The notes: generated by a model from the letters alone, not told the origin. A stretch of 64,000 nt of DNA from Anaerolineales bacterium (GCA_020634935.1 JACKAT010000013.1:1-64000), one strand, 5' to 3'; numbered from the stretch's first letter, positions 1 to 9,720 are shown. Numbers and translations: made by a program.

Positions 1-44
1 GATTTTTTCACCCTTTTAAGGTTACTGAATCTATAACCGTTTTC

Positions 45-650
45 CTACATTTCGCTTCGACCGCTCAAGGCCCTGCTGAGCGTAATTTCGTCGGCATATT
101 CCAGATCACCACCGACCGGTAAACCACGCGCTAACCGGGTCAGCTTGATACCGCTGCCATCAAACTGGCGGCTAATGTACATCGCCGTCGCTTCACCCTC
201 CAGATTAGGGTTGGTGGCGATAATGATTTCACGAACTTTCGGATCACTCGACCGGACTCGCTCGACTAATTCGGCGATTTTGAGATCCTCGGGGCCAATG
301 CCCTCCGTGGGAGCGATTGTACCGTGCAGCACGTGATACAGCCCGTGATAATCTCGCGTGCGCTCGATGGCTAGGACATCCAGCGGTTCTTCAACGACGC
401 AGATAATTGAGCGATCACGATTTTCGTTGGTGCAGAAAGCGCACGGATCACGCTCATCGATGTGGAAACATCGGGAGCAGAAAACGACCTTTTCGTGCAG
501 TTCTTGCAGCGCTTCGGCCAAAGATTGAGCCTGCTCCGGCGAACTACGCAGCAGGTAAAAGGTCAGCCGCGAGGCCGTTTTAGGCCCGATTCCCGGCAGA
601 CGGGAAAACTCATCGATTAGTTTTGTAATCGGGGCAGGGGTTGCTTGCAT
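45..650 (-). CDS. recR: Recombination mediator protein RecR
   Basis: RecR acts with RecF/RecO to load RecA at single-stranded gaps. The 201-residue product has the family's normal length. It shows a helix-hairpin-helix segment (GIGPKTASRL, residues 20-29), a four-cysteine zinc finger (C58, C61, C70, C73) and a Toprim region starting with the acidic ICVVEE stretch near residue 83. It is the last gene of a dnaX-ybaB-recR set, 12 bases after ybaB, which is the canonical bacterial order. The call is secure from motifs and context. Confidence 0.97.
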   Translation of the reverse strand: MQATPAPITKLIDEFSRLPGIGPKTASRLTFYLLRSSPEQAQSLAEALQELHEKVVFCSRCFHIDERDPCAFCTNENRDRSIICVVEEPLDVLAIERTRDYHGLYHVLHGTIAPTEGIGPEDLKIAELVERVRSSDPKVREIIIATNPNLEGEATAMYISRQFDGSGIKLTRLARGLPVGGDLEYADEITLSRALSGRSEM

Positions 651-662
651 CAGTTATAAACC

Positions 663-1052
663 CTACATTAGACCGGGAATATTTAATCCCCCGGTAATTG
701 AATTCATTTCATCGGCGGCCAAATTCTGCGAGGCTTCGACAGCTTCATTGATGGCCGCGAGAATCAAATCTTGCAGCATTTCAACATCGTCCGGATCTAC
801 TACTTCCGGCGCAATCGTGATCGATTCCAACTTCTGGTGGCCGGTCATCACTACTTTAATCGCGCCGCCACCCGCGCTGATCTCCACGGTTTTATCGCCA
901 AGGGCTTCCTGCGCTTCGAGCATTTGCTGCTGCATTTCCTGCAATTTGCCGGCCAGGCCGCCTTTCGCGCCCCCTGGCATACTCAAACCACCGCCTCCAC
1001 CGCCAGGATTGTCCAGCGAGAATCCTTTGCCTTTGCTTTTTCTTTTTGCCAT
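663..1052 (-). CDS. ybaB: YbaB/EbfC family nucleoid-associated protein
   Basis: Small DNA-binding protein of the YbaB/EbfC family, which forms dimers on DNA and is almost always encoded between dnaX and recR. The 129-residue product has a basic, glycine-rich N-terminal tail of about 35 residues (six consecutive glycines near residue 18) that is longer than in most homologues. The conserved core follows, with a helix (LQEMQQQMLEAQEAL) and the strand region TVEISAGGGAIKVVMTG. The spacing to both neighbours is short, so the three genes are probably one transcript. Confidence 0.95.
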   Translation of the reverse strand: MAKRKSKGKGFSLDNPGGGGGGLSMPGGAKGGLAGKLQEMQQQMLEAQEALGDKTVEISAGGGAIKVVMTGHQKLESITIAPEVVDPDDVEMLQDLILAAINEAVEASQNLAADEMNSITGGLNIPGLM

Positions 1053-1076
1053 GTTTCATTCTCCTAAAATGATAGA

Positions 1077-2708
1077 CTAATCTTCTACTATTTTACCACC
1101 CAACTCATCAGTTGCGACTTTTAAGAGGGCTTCCAGCGAGTCTTCGGTGCTCGGCTCAGTCATCTGATCGCCTGAACCGGCCGGTGAACTGGCCGCCACA
1201 TCGTGATCGGATACAAAACGAACCATCACCGGCTGGCCCAACGCATAGCTAAAAGCCTCATTTAGAGCGGTTTGGGGTTGAGGTTGTTCAAATTTCTTCT
1301 TCATCAAATCAAAGGTTATAAAGTAAATCTCATTGCCGATGACCTTCTGAAGCTTGGCCGCCCGCAGCGCTTCAGCCATAGGTTTACTTTTCGGCTCGAT
1401 AAACTGGATTACCTGCTCAAAACACCGGCGCACATCTTCCAGGCCGAACTGCAATTCTGGCGGAGGATCGGCCGGGATGGCCACCTCAGGAGGGTCGAAA
1501 GTAGGGGTAAAGGCCGGTTTTGGCGATGGCGGAGGCGTATTTCTAACCTCAGGCCGGCTGCTAACGACCGCCGGCCTGGCCGGTATCGAGGCGGCCTCTG
1601 GGGCTGGCATCTCGGCCGGAGCCAAAATAGACTCGACAAAGGCCAGTTCCAGCGGCAGTTGCGGAATAGCCAACAACCCGGATTTGATGTCAACAGCGGC
1701 GCTGTTAAACTGAGCCGTGGCTTTGATAATCATCGAACTGCCGGCCCGTTCGGCTTGACGCTTGACGGCTGCCAGAGTCTCATCTGGCATCGTCAACAGG
1801 CCCGCCCCGTTGCCCAATTTGACCAGCATCACCGCTCGCAGATGTTCGACAATCTCGCGGGCAAATTGGCGCGGATCAAGGCCATCGCTCACAACTTGAT
1901 TGATGATGTCCAACCCGGTGGCCACATCTTGTTCGATCAAGGCATCGACCAGGCCAATAACTGATTGGGAAGCCACCATGCCCAACACGGTCTGAACCAA
2001 TTCGAGCGAGATCTTCTCGCCGCTGTAGGCGACCATCTGGTCGAGTAGGCTAATCGCATCGCGCATCGAACCGCTGCCTTGCCGGGCAATGTACTCCAGG
2101 GCGTCGCGGTCAGCCTTAAAGCCCTCTTGGGTGATGATATAATCTAACCGATCGACCACGTCATCGAGCTTAATTCTCTTGAAGTCAAATCGTTGGCAGC
2201 GCGAGGTGATGGTGGCCGGAATCTTTTCCGGCTCGGTCGTAGCCAGCACAAATATGACGTGAGCCGGCGGCTCTTCTAGCGTTTTTAACAGCGCATTGAA
2301 GGCCGAATTCGACAGCATATGGACTTCATCGATGATATAGAATTTGATTTTAGCTTCGGCCGGCCGGAAACCGACCTTATCCCGCAAATCACGAATATCA
2401 TCGACGCCCGTATTCGACGCCGCGTCAATCTCGATGAGATCCATTAGACGGCCTTCGTTGACCGCCTGGCAAATCGCGCACCGATTACAAGGCCGCTCCG
2501 CCGGGTCTTCGGCCAAACAGTTGACGGCTTTCGCCAGCAATCGCGCCGTGCTGGTTTTACCCGTGCCGCGCGGGCCGGAAAAGAGGTAGGCGTGAGCGAC
2601 TCGATCAAGCTTCAGAGCGTTGATGAGTGTTTGGGTAACGTGCTGCTGCCCGATAATTTCGTCGAAAGTGCGCGAGCGCCATTTTCGATACAAAGCTTGC
2701 GAGGCCAT
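1077..2708 (-). CDS. dnaX: DNA polymerase III subunit gamma/tau
   Basis: Clamp-loader ATPase of the replisome. The 543-residue protein has Walker A GPRGTGKT at 45-52, a zinc site formed by C64, C74, C77 and C80, Walker B IIDEVH at 125-130 and the arginine-finger SRC motif at 169-171, as expected for DnaX. A proline-rich linker (about 370-415) leads to the C-terminal tau-like domain. I saw no obvious slippery A-run signal for a programmed shorter gamma form, but did not test this systematically. First gene of the dnaX-ybaB-recR operon; an AAGGGG-like Shine-Dalgarno lies upstream of the ATG. Confidence 0.97.
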   Translation of the reverse strand: MASQALYRKWRSRTFDEIIGQQHVTQTLINALKLDRVAHAYLFSGPRGTGKTSTARLLAKAVNCLAEDPAERPCNRCAICQAVNEGRLMDLIEIDAASNTGVDDIRDLRDKVGFRPAEAKIKFYIIDEVHMLSNSAFNALLKTLEEPPAHVIFVLATTEPEKIPATITSRCQRFDFKRIKLDDVVDRLDYIITQEGFKADRDALEYIARQGSGSMRDAISLLDQMVAYSGEKISLELVQTVLGMVASQSVIGLVDALIEQDVATGLDIINQVVSDGLDPRQFAREIVEHLRAVMLVKLGNGAGLLTMPDETLAAVKRQAERAGSSMIIKATAQFNSAAVDIKSGLLAIPQLPLELAFVESILAPAEMPAPEAASIPARPAVVSSRPEVRNTPPPSPKPAFTPTFDPPEVAIPADPPPELQFGLEDVRRCFEQVIQFIEPKSKPMAEALRAAKLQKVIGNEIYFITFDLMKKKFEQPQPQTALNEAFSYALGQPVMVRFVSDHDVAASSPAGSGDQMTEPSTEDSLEALLKVATDELGGKIVED

Positions 2709-2903
2709 TTAAAGCGATTCCCCTTTTTAACCCGACATACTCTTAATAGAAATTAGTTTACCATCCAAGAGTCAATTCTGCAAGGGTAAAAACAGGCCGA
2801 GATTTCCTTTCAAATCAGTTTAAGCCTATAATTCGCGTTTGGATATGGCCTATCCAACCATCTATCCAACCCACTAACCAACTACTTTACACAAGGAGTT
2901 CTT

Positions 2904-3707
2904 ATGGCCGATCGGCCTCTGATCTTAATTACCAACGACGACGGCATCGACTCGCCGGGCCTGCACGCCGTGGCTCGAGCGGTTGTGGATTTGGGCGACC
3001 TGTTGATTATGGCTCCTAGCACCCAGCAAACCGGGGCCGGTCGCAGCTATCCGACTAACGTTGACCGAACCATCTTCGACACGCACGTTCCGTTGGCCGA
3101 AGGCCGCCACCCCGCCTACAAAGCTAAGGTGTCGCCGGCTCAAGCGGTGGCCCTGGCTATTCGAGAACTGGCCCAGCGTCCTATCGATTTGTGTATCAGC
3201 GGCATCAACTTTGGCGAAAACGTCGGCTCGGGCGTGACTATTTCCGGCACAGTCGGCGCGGCCATCGAAGCGGCCTGCTTTGGTATTCCCGCGCTGGCGG
3301 TCAGTTTGGAGACGCCCACGGAGTATCATCTCCACCACAGCGACGCCATCGATTTCACGGTGGCGGCCCAATTCACGCGATTTTTTGCCGCTCGCGTTTT
3401 GGAACGCGGGCTGCCTGAGCAGGTTGATCTGTTAAAAATTGAAGTCCCTGCCTCAGCCACACCGGAGACGCCGTGGCGGACATCGCGAGTGTCGCGCCAG
3501 CGTTACTACCAAGCCCCACCCACCAACCATAAGGCCGACCGGGTGGTTAATCGTTTCAGCTATCAGCCCTACGTGGACACTGAACTCGTCGAACCCGATT
3601 CAGATATCTACGTTTTTGCCGTCGATAAACTGGTATCGGTCACGCCCATGACCATCGACCTGACCGCGCCGGTAGAATTAACGACCGTCACCGATTTTTT
3701 GACCTAA
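2904..3707 (+). CDS. surE: 5'/3'-nucleotidase SurE
   Basis: SurE family metal-dependent phosphatase acting on nucleoside monophosphates. The 267-residue product begins with the family signature ITNDDGIDSPG, whose D12 and D13 bind the divalent metal. It also has the conserved TGAGRS loop and a GENVGSGVTISGTVGAA segment. The ATG follows an AAGGAG Shine-Dalgarno (ACAAGGAGTTCTT). A TATAAT hexamer at 2827-2832 may be its -10 box, but no convincing -35 accompanies it. Divergent from dnaX. Confidence 0.95.
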   Translation: MADRPLILITNDDGIDSPGLHAVARAVVDLGDLLIMAPSTQQTGAGRSYPTNVDRTIFDTHVPLAEGRHPAYKAKVSPAQAVALAIRELAQRPIDLCISGINFGENVGSGVTISGTVGAAIEAACFGIPALAVSLETPTEYHLHHSDAIDFTVAAQFTRFFAARVLERGLPEQVDLLKIEVPASATPETPWRTSRVSRQRYYQAPPTNHKADRVVNRFSYQPYVDTELVEPDSDIYVFAVDKLVSVTPMTIDLTAPVELTTVTDFLT

Positions 3708-3739
3708 CAGCCGGCCTAAGCCGGTAGACCACTGCTAGC

Positions 3740-3803
3740 TGACCGCTGAAAAATAAGCGCGCTTGTTGGATTACGGCGGTCCACAATCGGCGGTCAGCGG
3801 TCA
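3740..3803. repeat. Imperfect palindrome with TGACCGCTGA ends
   Basis: TGACCGCTGA at 3740-3749 is the exact inverse of TCAGCGGTCA at 3794-3803, enclosing about 44 bases. Related GCGGTCAGC strings occur at 18212-18240. It lies just after surE, so it could also act in transcript termination or stability. Confidence 0.6.
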
Positions 3804-3873
3804 AGGGGCATAGAAATGTGAAGTAAATCGAAGATAGATTCGTCAGCCAGTAGCCAGCATCGGAGTTGGACCC

Positions 3874-4782
3874 GTGATCTTACAAGTCGTAACTATTTTT
3901 ATCAACGTCATTACGCCCGTTTTTGCCTTGGTGGCTATTGGCTATTTTGCTGGCCCGGCTCTGGGGCTTGAGGCCCGCACGCTGTCTCGTTTTGCCTACT
4001 TTATCTTAATTCCGGCTTTCATTTTTAACGTCATCAGCTCTGCCGAAGTGCAACCAGGGTTGATCACCCGCATGGTCTTATACACTTTGCTGGTGCATCT
4101 GGCCTGCGCCCTACTCGGTTTCGGCGTGGGGTGGATTTTACGACGCCCCAAACAGATGATTTCTGCCTACGTATTAATCGCTGTTTTCGGCAATGTGGGT
4201 AACTTTGGATTGCCTTTGATCAACTTTAGGCTAGGGGAAGAGGCAGTTTTTGCCGCCACGGTTTATTTCTTAGCTATCATTATCATTGCCTTCGTCATTG
4301 GTGTGGCCGCGGCCAATTGGAATAACAAAGGCAGTATGAAAGCGGCTTTAGAAGTCTTAAAAACTCCGGCCTTACTGGCCATGGTTCCCGCCTTCTTTTT
4401 TACCGGCAGTAGTTTCGAGCCGCCACTCGTTTTAACCCGTATAACAGGCTTGTTGGGGGGCGCCATGATACCGACCATGCTAGTCACGCTCGGTATCAGT
4501 ATGGCTCAAGTCGGGCGAATCGAGCTTTCCCGCGATGTCTACATTGCCAGCGCCATCCGGCTGATTGGCGGGCCGGTATTGGCGTTTGCGTTAGTCGCTC
4601 CTTTCGGCCTGACCGGCATCGAGCGCGGAGCCGGTATTCTACAAGCTAGTATGCCGACCGCCGTCTTAGCCTCCATTATCGCCATGGAGTACGATCTTCT
4701 CCCCGACTTTGTGACGACAACGGTTCTATTTTCTACGGTCCTCAGTGTGGTCACCCTCACAACCGTTTTGACCCTGGTTTAA
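3874..4782 (+). CDS. AEC (auxin efflux carrier) family transporter
   Basis: Predicted inner-membrane carrier of the AEC/BART superfamily (Pfam Mem_trans type), often linked to export or uptake of carboxylates such as malate. The 302-residue product is hydrophobic throughout, with about ten predicted membrane segments in two halves. The family's NxGNFGLP element is present (FGNVGNFGLPL, about residues 107-117). The start is GTG at 3874, since no in-frame ATG fits the conserved N-terminus. Substrate cannot be deduced. It is followed after 26 bases by another membrane-protein gene on the same strand. Confidence 0.85.
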   Translation: MILQVVTIFINVITPVFALVAIGYFAGPALGLEARTLSRFAYFILIPAFIFNVISSAEVQPGLITRMVLYTLLVHLACALLGFGVGWILRRPKQMISAYVLIAVFGNVGNFGLPLINFRLGEEAVFAATVYFLAIIIIAFVIGVAAANWNNKGSMKAALEVLKTPALLAMVPAFFFTGSSFEPPLVLTRITGLLGGAMIPTMLVTLGISMAQVGRIELSRDVYIASAIRLIGGPVLAFALVAPFGLTGIERGAGILQASMPTAVLASIIAMEYDLLPDFVTTTVLFSTVLSVVTLTTVLTLV

Positions 4783-4808
4783 GGTCGGCCCGGCAGTAGG
4801 TAGCTTCG

Positions 4809-6989
4809 ATGGATAGCCTCGTTTTGATAAAGCCAAAGAAAATGTACCTTTTTCCGCTGGTCGCGATTGTTTTGGCGATCATTGTCGCTGTAAGCGTCTG
4901 GACTCGCTGGCGTTATATGCAGGCCGGCGTTTTTCAAATCGATGAGTTTATCTCGATGCTGTCCATTCGCATGATTTTAGAAAAGGGAGAGCCAATTCTT
5001 CCTTCCGGCCTCTACTACGATCATGGGCTTGTCTTTTCCTATATCGGGGCGATGATCGCTTATGCGGCCGGCGACAACTTATTGGCCGTACGCTGGTGGA
5101 GTCTGATCGCCGCTGTTTTGGCTGTAGTGGCGCTGTGGTTGACGGCCTGGCGGCTGTACGATTCGCCGTGGTGGGGTTTAGTCCCGGCCCTGTATCTAGC
5201 CCTCGATCCCAGCGCGATCCAATGGGGCGGACGCATTCGAATGTACAGCCAGGCCGATCTCATCGTGTTCTTGTGGATATTATTGGCCTGGCTGGGCACT
5301 TTAGACGGCGAGCGCCGCTGGGCGCGCTGGCTGTTGATCGCCCTGATTTGGGTCGGGTTGAATACGCATCTGGTATTGCTGCTACTCCTTCCGCCCTTGG
5401 CTTTCGCTCTGCTGATCACCTGGCTAGTTAAACATCGACAATCTTCCCTAGACAAAAAAGGAGATCAAGTCGCTAACTTGGCCTCTCCGATAAATTCAAC
5501 ATCAAAACTTCAACCGGACGCTCCCGGCCCTTACCGGCTAATGCTTCAACTCCAAAAGAACCTGTCGCTATCCAGAGAACTCATAATCGATCTCCTCCTG
5601 GCAACGGCTGTGGTCATTCTGGCCTTTTGGAGCGGCCAACAAAGCTTTGTCGCCAGTTATACCGTCGACTCCAGCATCCCCGACACGGAAACCGAAGCCA
5701 TCAATACCGATCCGGTCAACGATGTGATCTCGTTTGAGTTGAGCGACACTCGCTGGCGCGAAATGGAGCACTACCTCAACAATGGCGTACTGCGGCGCTA
5801 TTCGGCGCTGGCGCTGTTGGGTCTGGTCGCCGTCGGCGTCGCGTTTGTTCGGGATCGCTCGGAGCGAGCCGATTTAGGGGGACTGTTCATCAGCCTGATG
5901 ACGATCAGCCTCATGCTCGGCATGCTGCTTTTTGTGGCCGACACCTGGCATCAGATTCGCTACTATTTTCTGGTCGTATTCCCCTTGGTCTTGCTCCTGG
6001 CAGCGTATGGCGTTCGAGCCATTTTCAATAGTACAGTCTGGTTAATGCACCGACTGAACATTGGCGGGAACGCTGTAGGCAACTTAACCGGTATCGCCGC
6101 TGTACTGCTGGTCGGCGTGGTCTGGCCGTGGCCCTCGTTATGGAGCGGGGCAGTTCAAGCCATGTCTGGTAGCACCAATACGCCCAACCGCTACCAATCG
6201 GCTTTTGCGGTGGTCAATGCCGGCCGCGCTCCCGGCGATCAAATTGCCACGGTTCGCCCGGAAGCAGCGTATCTGTTCTCCGGCTCGCTCGATTACTACG
6301 TAAACCATAGCTCCCCGGTGCTCATCCCCGGTGAAGACGGCTGGCGCGACGGCTATACCGGCGCGCCCTACCTCGACAATGTTCGGGCTTTGCGGCAGGC
6401 GTTGGCTCGACCCGGTACGTTGTGGTTGGTCATCGACGACGAGCGGCTGTACAAACACTTGGAACCGATTTTTGCTCAATATATCCTGGAGCATTTTGAC
6501 CTGGTCGAGACCATCGACAACGTTCTTGTCCTGCGGGAAGGGACTACCCCTCCCCGGCCTTACCCTGCCGAAACAACAACCCCGCTGGCGACGCTAGCCA
6601 GCAACATCCAATTGGTCGATTACACCATCGATAACGCCGCCGGGCCGGGGCAAACCGCCCACCTGACCACCTTTTGGCAAAATACCCGCACCTTGTGGCT
6701 CTTCAAAATCTTCGTCCACCTGCGCGATCAGACCGGCGCGACCATCGCCCAAGCCGATTTCGCTCCCATAGAGCAAATCGACGAGCATCTGCGCGAGGCG
6801 ATGGTGGGCCGAAGCAGTCCCGATATCATTCCGCTCAGTACTACTTTGACGCTCCCGCCGGAGTTACCGCCCGGCCAGTACAGCCTTTACATCGGCGTCT
6901 ACCACCCCGTGGCCTTAGAGCGCGTGCCGGTGATTAATGATCAGAGTGGCGAGAACGCGATTTTGTTGGGCCAGATCGATTTGAAGTGA
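4809..6989 (+). CDS. GT39-like membrane glycosyltransferase family protein
   Basis: Large polytopic protein (726 residues) resembling the PMT/ArnT-like GT-C glycosyltransferases that use polyprenyl-linked sugars outside the membrane. A first membrane helix (about 12-31) is followed by an acidic pair, D45-E46 in VFQIDEF, placed as in the first extracytoplasmic loop of GT-C enzymes. Many more helices follow to about residue 460. The C-terminal third is a soluble extracytoplasmic region ending in a beta-rich domain (about 590-726). Acceptor and donor are unknown. GT-C fold is inferred from topology and the acidic pair; family is likely, specificity is not assignable. Confidence 0.7.
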   Translation: MDSLVLIKPKKMYLFPLVAIVLAIIVAVSVWTRWRYMQAGVFQIDEFISMLSIRMILEKGEPILPSGLYYDHGLVFSYIGAMIAYAAGDNLLAVRWWSLIAAVLAVVALWLTAWRLYDSPWWGLVPALYLALDPSAIQWGGRIRMYSQADLIVFLWILLAWLGTLDGERRWARWLLIALIWVGLNTHLVLLLLLPPLAFALLITWLVKHRQSSLDKKGDQVANLASPINSTSKLQPDAPGPYRLMLQLQKNLSLSRELIIDLLLATAVVILAFWSGQQSFVASYTVDSSIPDTETEAINTDPVNDVISFELSDTRWREMEHYLNNGVLRRYSALALLGLVAVGVAFVRDRSERADLGGLFISLMTISLMLGMLLFVADTWHQIRYYFLVVFPLVLLLAAYGVRAIFNSTVWLMHRLNIGGNAVGNLTGIAAVLLVGVVWPWPSLWSGAVQAMSGSTNTPNRYQSAFAVVNAGRAPGDQIATVRPEAAYLFSGSLDYYVNHSSPVLIPGEDGWRDGYTGAPYLDNVRALRQALARPGTLWLVIDDERLYKHLEPIFAQYILEHFDLVETIDNVLVLREGTTPPRPYPAETTTPLATLASNIQLVDYTIDNAAGPGQTAHLTTFWQNTRTLWLFKIFVHLRDQTGATIAQADFAPIEQIDEHLREAMVGRSSPDIIPLSTTLTLPPELPPGQYSLYIGVYHPVALERVPVINDQSGENAILLGQIDLK

Positions 6990-6999
6990 CCTCGCCGGC

Positions 7000-7773
7000 T
7001 TACTTGGCCGTCCATGCTAAATCGATCATAATCGGCGAGCCGCTGATGACCCCAGCCTCATCTTGGCAAAGATACGCCACCAACGCCGCCACCTCCGATG
7101 GTTCGATTAACCGTTTGATCGCCGCCGGTTCGAGCATCACATTTTGGATGACCTCTTCCTCGGACAGACCGCGCGTCCGGGCTTGATCGGCGATTTGATT
7201 TTCGACCAGCGGCGTGCGAACGTAAGCCGGGCAGATGGCGTTGACGGTGATGCCGTGCGCCCCCCCTTCGAGCGCCGTCGTGCGCGTCAAACCGATCATC
7301 CCGTGCTTGGCGGAAATATAACCGGCCTTGAACGGCGAGGCAATCACCCCGTGGATCGATGACATATTAACGACTCGACCCCACTTTTGCTGCTTCATGT
7401 AAGGCCAGGCGTAGCGGGTCAGCAAGAACGGCGCGGTCAGCATCAAGGCGATCATCTTATCCCAAGTATCTTCGGGAAATTCCTCAACAGCCTCGATATG
7501 CTGGAAGCCGGCGTTGTTGACCAAAATATGAACCGTACCAAAGGCTTCGACCGTCCGATCAATCAGCATTTTGCAGGCGGCCCGCTGGCTGAGGTCGCCC
7601 TGCACAAACATGCCTCCCAACCGATTAGCCGCGGCTTGACCGGTCTCCGGGTTGATATCGCTGACCACAACTTTGGCTCCGTCAGCGGCAAAACGTCCGG
7701 CAATCGCCAGGCCGATACCGCTGGCTCCACCCGTGACCACAGCAACTTTATCTTGAATGACATTATCCCCCAT
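7000..7773 (-). CDS. bdhA: 3-hydroxybutyrate dehydrogenase (SDR family)
   Basis: NAD-dependent oxidation of (R)-3-hydroxybutyrate to acetoacetate. The 257-residue short-chain dehydrogenase has the cofactor motif TGGASGIG (15-22), the NNAG motif and the catalytic YxxxK as YISAK after a conserved SSIHG. The C-terminal segment LEPAAIKRLIEP and the ending IDLAWTAK are typical of the 3-hydroxybutyrate dehydrogenase subgroup rather than generic SDRs. AAGGAG lies seven bases before the ATG. Convergent with the GT39 gene, ten bases apart. Confidence 0.9.
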   Translation of the reverse strand: MGDNVIQDKVAVVTGGASGIGLAIAGRFAADGAKVVVSDINPETGQAAANRLGGMFVQGDLSQRAACKMLIDRTVEAFGTVHILVNNAGFQHIEAVEEFPEDTWDKMIALMLTAPFLLTRYAWPYMKQQKWGRVVNMSSIHGVIASPFKAGYISAKHGMIGLTRTTALEGGAHGITVNAICPAYVRTPLVENQIADQARTRGLSEEEVIQNVMLEPAAIKRLIEPSEVAALVAYLCQDEAGVISGSPIMIDLAWTAK

Positions 7774-7837
7774 TGGACAACTCCTTAAATTTTCAAAAAT
7801 TCAGTCGATTACGATTTCAAGATCTGATGAGAAATGA

Positions 7838-8088
7838 TAGAACGCGGATGACACCGATTATACGGATTTTCACAGATAAGGCCTTATTTAACTCAAGTTG
7901 CCACCCTCCCAGACCTTTAGGGTTTCGACCCTGATTTTGACAAGAATTGGCGTTACGTATCCAAATTTAGGTCGGGATAAGGCCCTTTCGGAAACCCTAA
8001 AGGTCTTTTTCCCGCAAGGTGGCAACTTGGGTTATTTAGCTAAAAAAAATCCGTGTTTATCCGTGTGATCGGTACGATCTGCGTTCTA
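7838..8088. repeat. Nested palindromic repeat (one palindrome inside another)
   Basis: The outer arms are TAGAACGCGGAT (from 7838) and ATCTGCGTTCTA (ending 8088), with further inverted matches around ACGGATTTT and AAAATCCGTG. Between them, 7886-8036 is a second, unrelated palindrome starting AACTCAAGTTGCCACC and ending GGTGGCAACTTGGGTT, with inner arms GACCTTTAGGGTTTC and GAAACCCTAAAGGTC. The inner unit recurs at 60329-60480 in the opposite orientation. The arrangement indicates insertion of one element into the loop of another. With the promoter below, it fills the gap 7774-8297. Confidence 0.85.
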
Positions 8089-8205
8089 TTCACCCACTTT
8101 TATGTAAAATTGTGATCGACTGAAAATTGGATTAAGTCAGGTCAGGGCAACAGTAGCATGATTCTTGAGCAATGTCAATGGTTTAAGATCAGGCATAAAA
8201 TCTGT

Positions 8206-8235
8206 TTGGCAGCATTTTTACGGGTGTGTTATACT
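8206..8235 (+). promoter_or_regulatory. Sigma-70-type promoter of glcD
   Basis: TTGGCA at 8206-8211, an 18-base spacer, and TATACT at 8230-8235. It is about 60 bases upstream of the glcD start at 8298, a reasonable leader length. Confidence 0.6.
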
Positions 8236-8297
8236 CTACTTCCTTTATAAAGAACGAACGATGAAAAAATGCATCGCTCGTGTCGGGAGAGATTTCA

Positions 8298-9680
8298 ATG
8301 AAGAAACTATATCAGCCGGTCACCGCGGCCGTGCTCAACGAGTTGGTTGCGCTCGTTGGCGCTGAAAATCTCAGCACCTCGGAAACCGACCGCGGCCAAC
8401 GGGCCTTCGATGTCTCCAGTCACGCTCCCCATTTAAGCGAAGTGGTGGTCTGGCCCCAAACTGCCGCCCAAATCGCCGCCGTTCTCAAATATGCCAATGA
8501 ACAATTAATCCCCGTAACAGCCTGGGGGGCCGGCACTTCGGTCGAAGGCAATCCCATTCCCCTCTTCGGTGGAATTTTGCTCTCTACGGAAAAAATGCCC
8601 CATACCATTCAAATTCATGCCGATGATCTCCAGGTCACGGTTGAAGCCGGCAAAAAATACAAAGACCTCAACCAGGAGTTGGAACCGCTGGGCCTCTTCT
8701 TCCCACCCGATCCCGGCGGCGATGCCACCATCGGCGGTATGCTGGCCAACAACGCAGCAGGACCGAAGGCGGTCAAATACGGCGCGTGCAAAGATAATGT
8801 GCTGCGCTGTCAGGTGGCGCTGGCCGATGGCCGGCTCATTCAAGTCGGCTCGCGCTCGATCAAGCAATCGTCGGGCTACGATCTGCTGCATTTGTTCGTC
8901 GGCAGCGAGGGTACGCTCGGCGTCATCACCGAGGCGACGTTGAAGCTGCTGCCCCTGCCGAAATTTGCCAGCGCGGTGGTGGCCTCGTTTGATTCGGTGG
9001 ATGCGGCCGTGCAGGCGGTAGTCAAGATCAAAAGCAGCGGGCTGGATCCGGCGGCGCTCGAATTTATCGATGCCCAAACCATCGACCTGATTAACCAGGT
9101 GGGCGGTCTGAGTCTGGATCAAAATCACACCCTCTTTATGGAATTTCACGCCACGCACGAAGCCACGTTGCAGTTGGGCTTAGAAAAAGTGAAAGGCATC
9201 TGCACCGATCTCGGCGCGCAAACCTTCACCGCCACCACTGACCCCGCTGAACGCAAGCAACTATGGTTCGGCCGCCATCACGCCTATGACTACGCGCAGC
9301 AATGGTATGCCGATAAAAAACTCCTGACCCTCGATGCGGCCATCCCGATCAGTCACTATCCTGAGATAGTCACCCAGATCGAACAAGGTCTGGTCAAGCA
9401 CCAGGTATCGGGCCATATGCTCGGCCACGCCGGCGACGGCAATATGCACGTCCTGCTGCCCTACGACGATAGCAATTACGATCGAGCCGTGGCGTTTCAC
9501 CGGGAATTGATCGAACGCGCGCTGGAACTCGGCGGGACGGCCACCGGCGAGCACGGCGTCGGCATCGGCAAAATTGGCTACATGCGGCAAGAACACGGGC
9601 CGGCGCTGGACGTGATGCGCAGTATCAAGGAAACACTCGACCCAAACTATATTCTCAATCCGGGCAAAATTTTTCCTTAA
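8298..9680 (+). CDS. glcD: FAD-linked 2-hydroxy-acid oxidase (GlcD-like)
   Basis: Flavoprotein of the FAD_binding_4/FAD-oxidase_C family that oxidises glycolate, D-lactate or a related 2-hydroxy acid. The 460-residue product carries the PPDPGGDATIGGMLANNAAG pyrophosphate-binding stretch, a second SEGTLGVITEATLKLLP segment, and the C-terminal GHAGDGNMH and GEHGVGIGK motifs. I chose ATG 8298, preceded by GGGAGAG, over the in-frame GTG at 8280. It lies upstream of a FadR-type regulator and lutABC, fitting 2-hydroxy-acid use. The exact substrate is not fixed by sequence. Confidence 0.88.
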   Translation: MKKLYQPVTAAVLNELVALVGAENLSTSETDRGQRAFDVSSHAPHLSEVVVWPQTAAQIAAVLKYANEQLIPVTAWGAGTSVEGNPIPLFGGILLSTEKMPHTIQIHADDLQVTVEAGKKYKDLNQELEPLGLFFPPDPGGDATIGGMLANNAAGPKAVKYGACKDNVLRCQVALADGRLIQVGSRSIKQSSGYDLLHLFVGSEGTLGVITEATLKLLPLPKFASAVVASFDSVDAAVQAVVKIKSSGLDPAALEFIDAQTIDLINQVGGLSLDQNHTLFMEFHATHEATLQLGLEKVKGICTDLGAQTFTATTDPAERKQLWFGRHHAYDYAQQWYADKKLLTLDAAIPISHYPEIVTQIEQGLVKHQVSGHMLGHAGDGNMHVLLPYDDSNYDRAVAFHRELIERALELGGTATGEHGVGIGKIGYMRQEHGPALDVMRSIKETLDPNYILNPGKIFP

Positions 9681-9720
9681 AAACCTTAACCCAGATCAGT
9701 CGGACCCAAATAGAGTTAAA

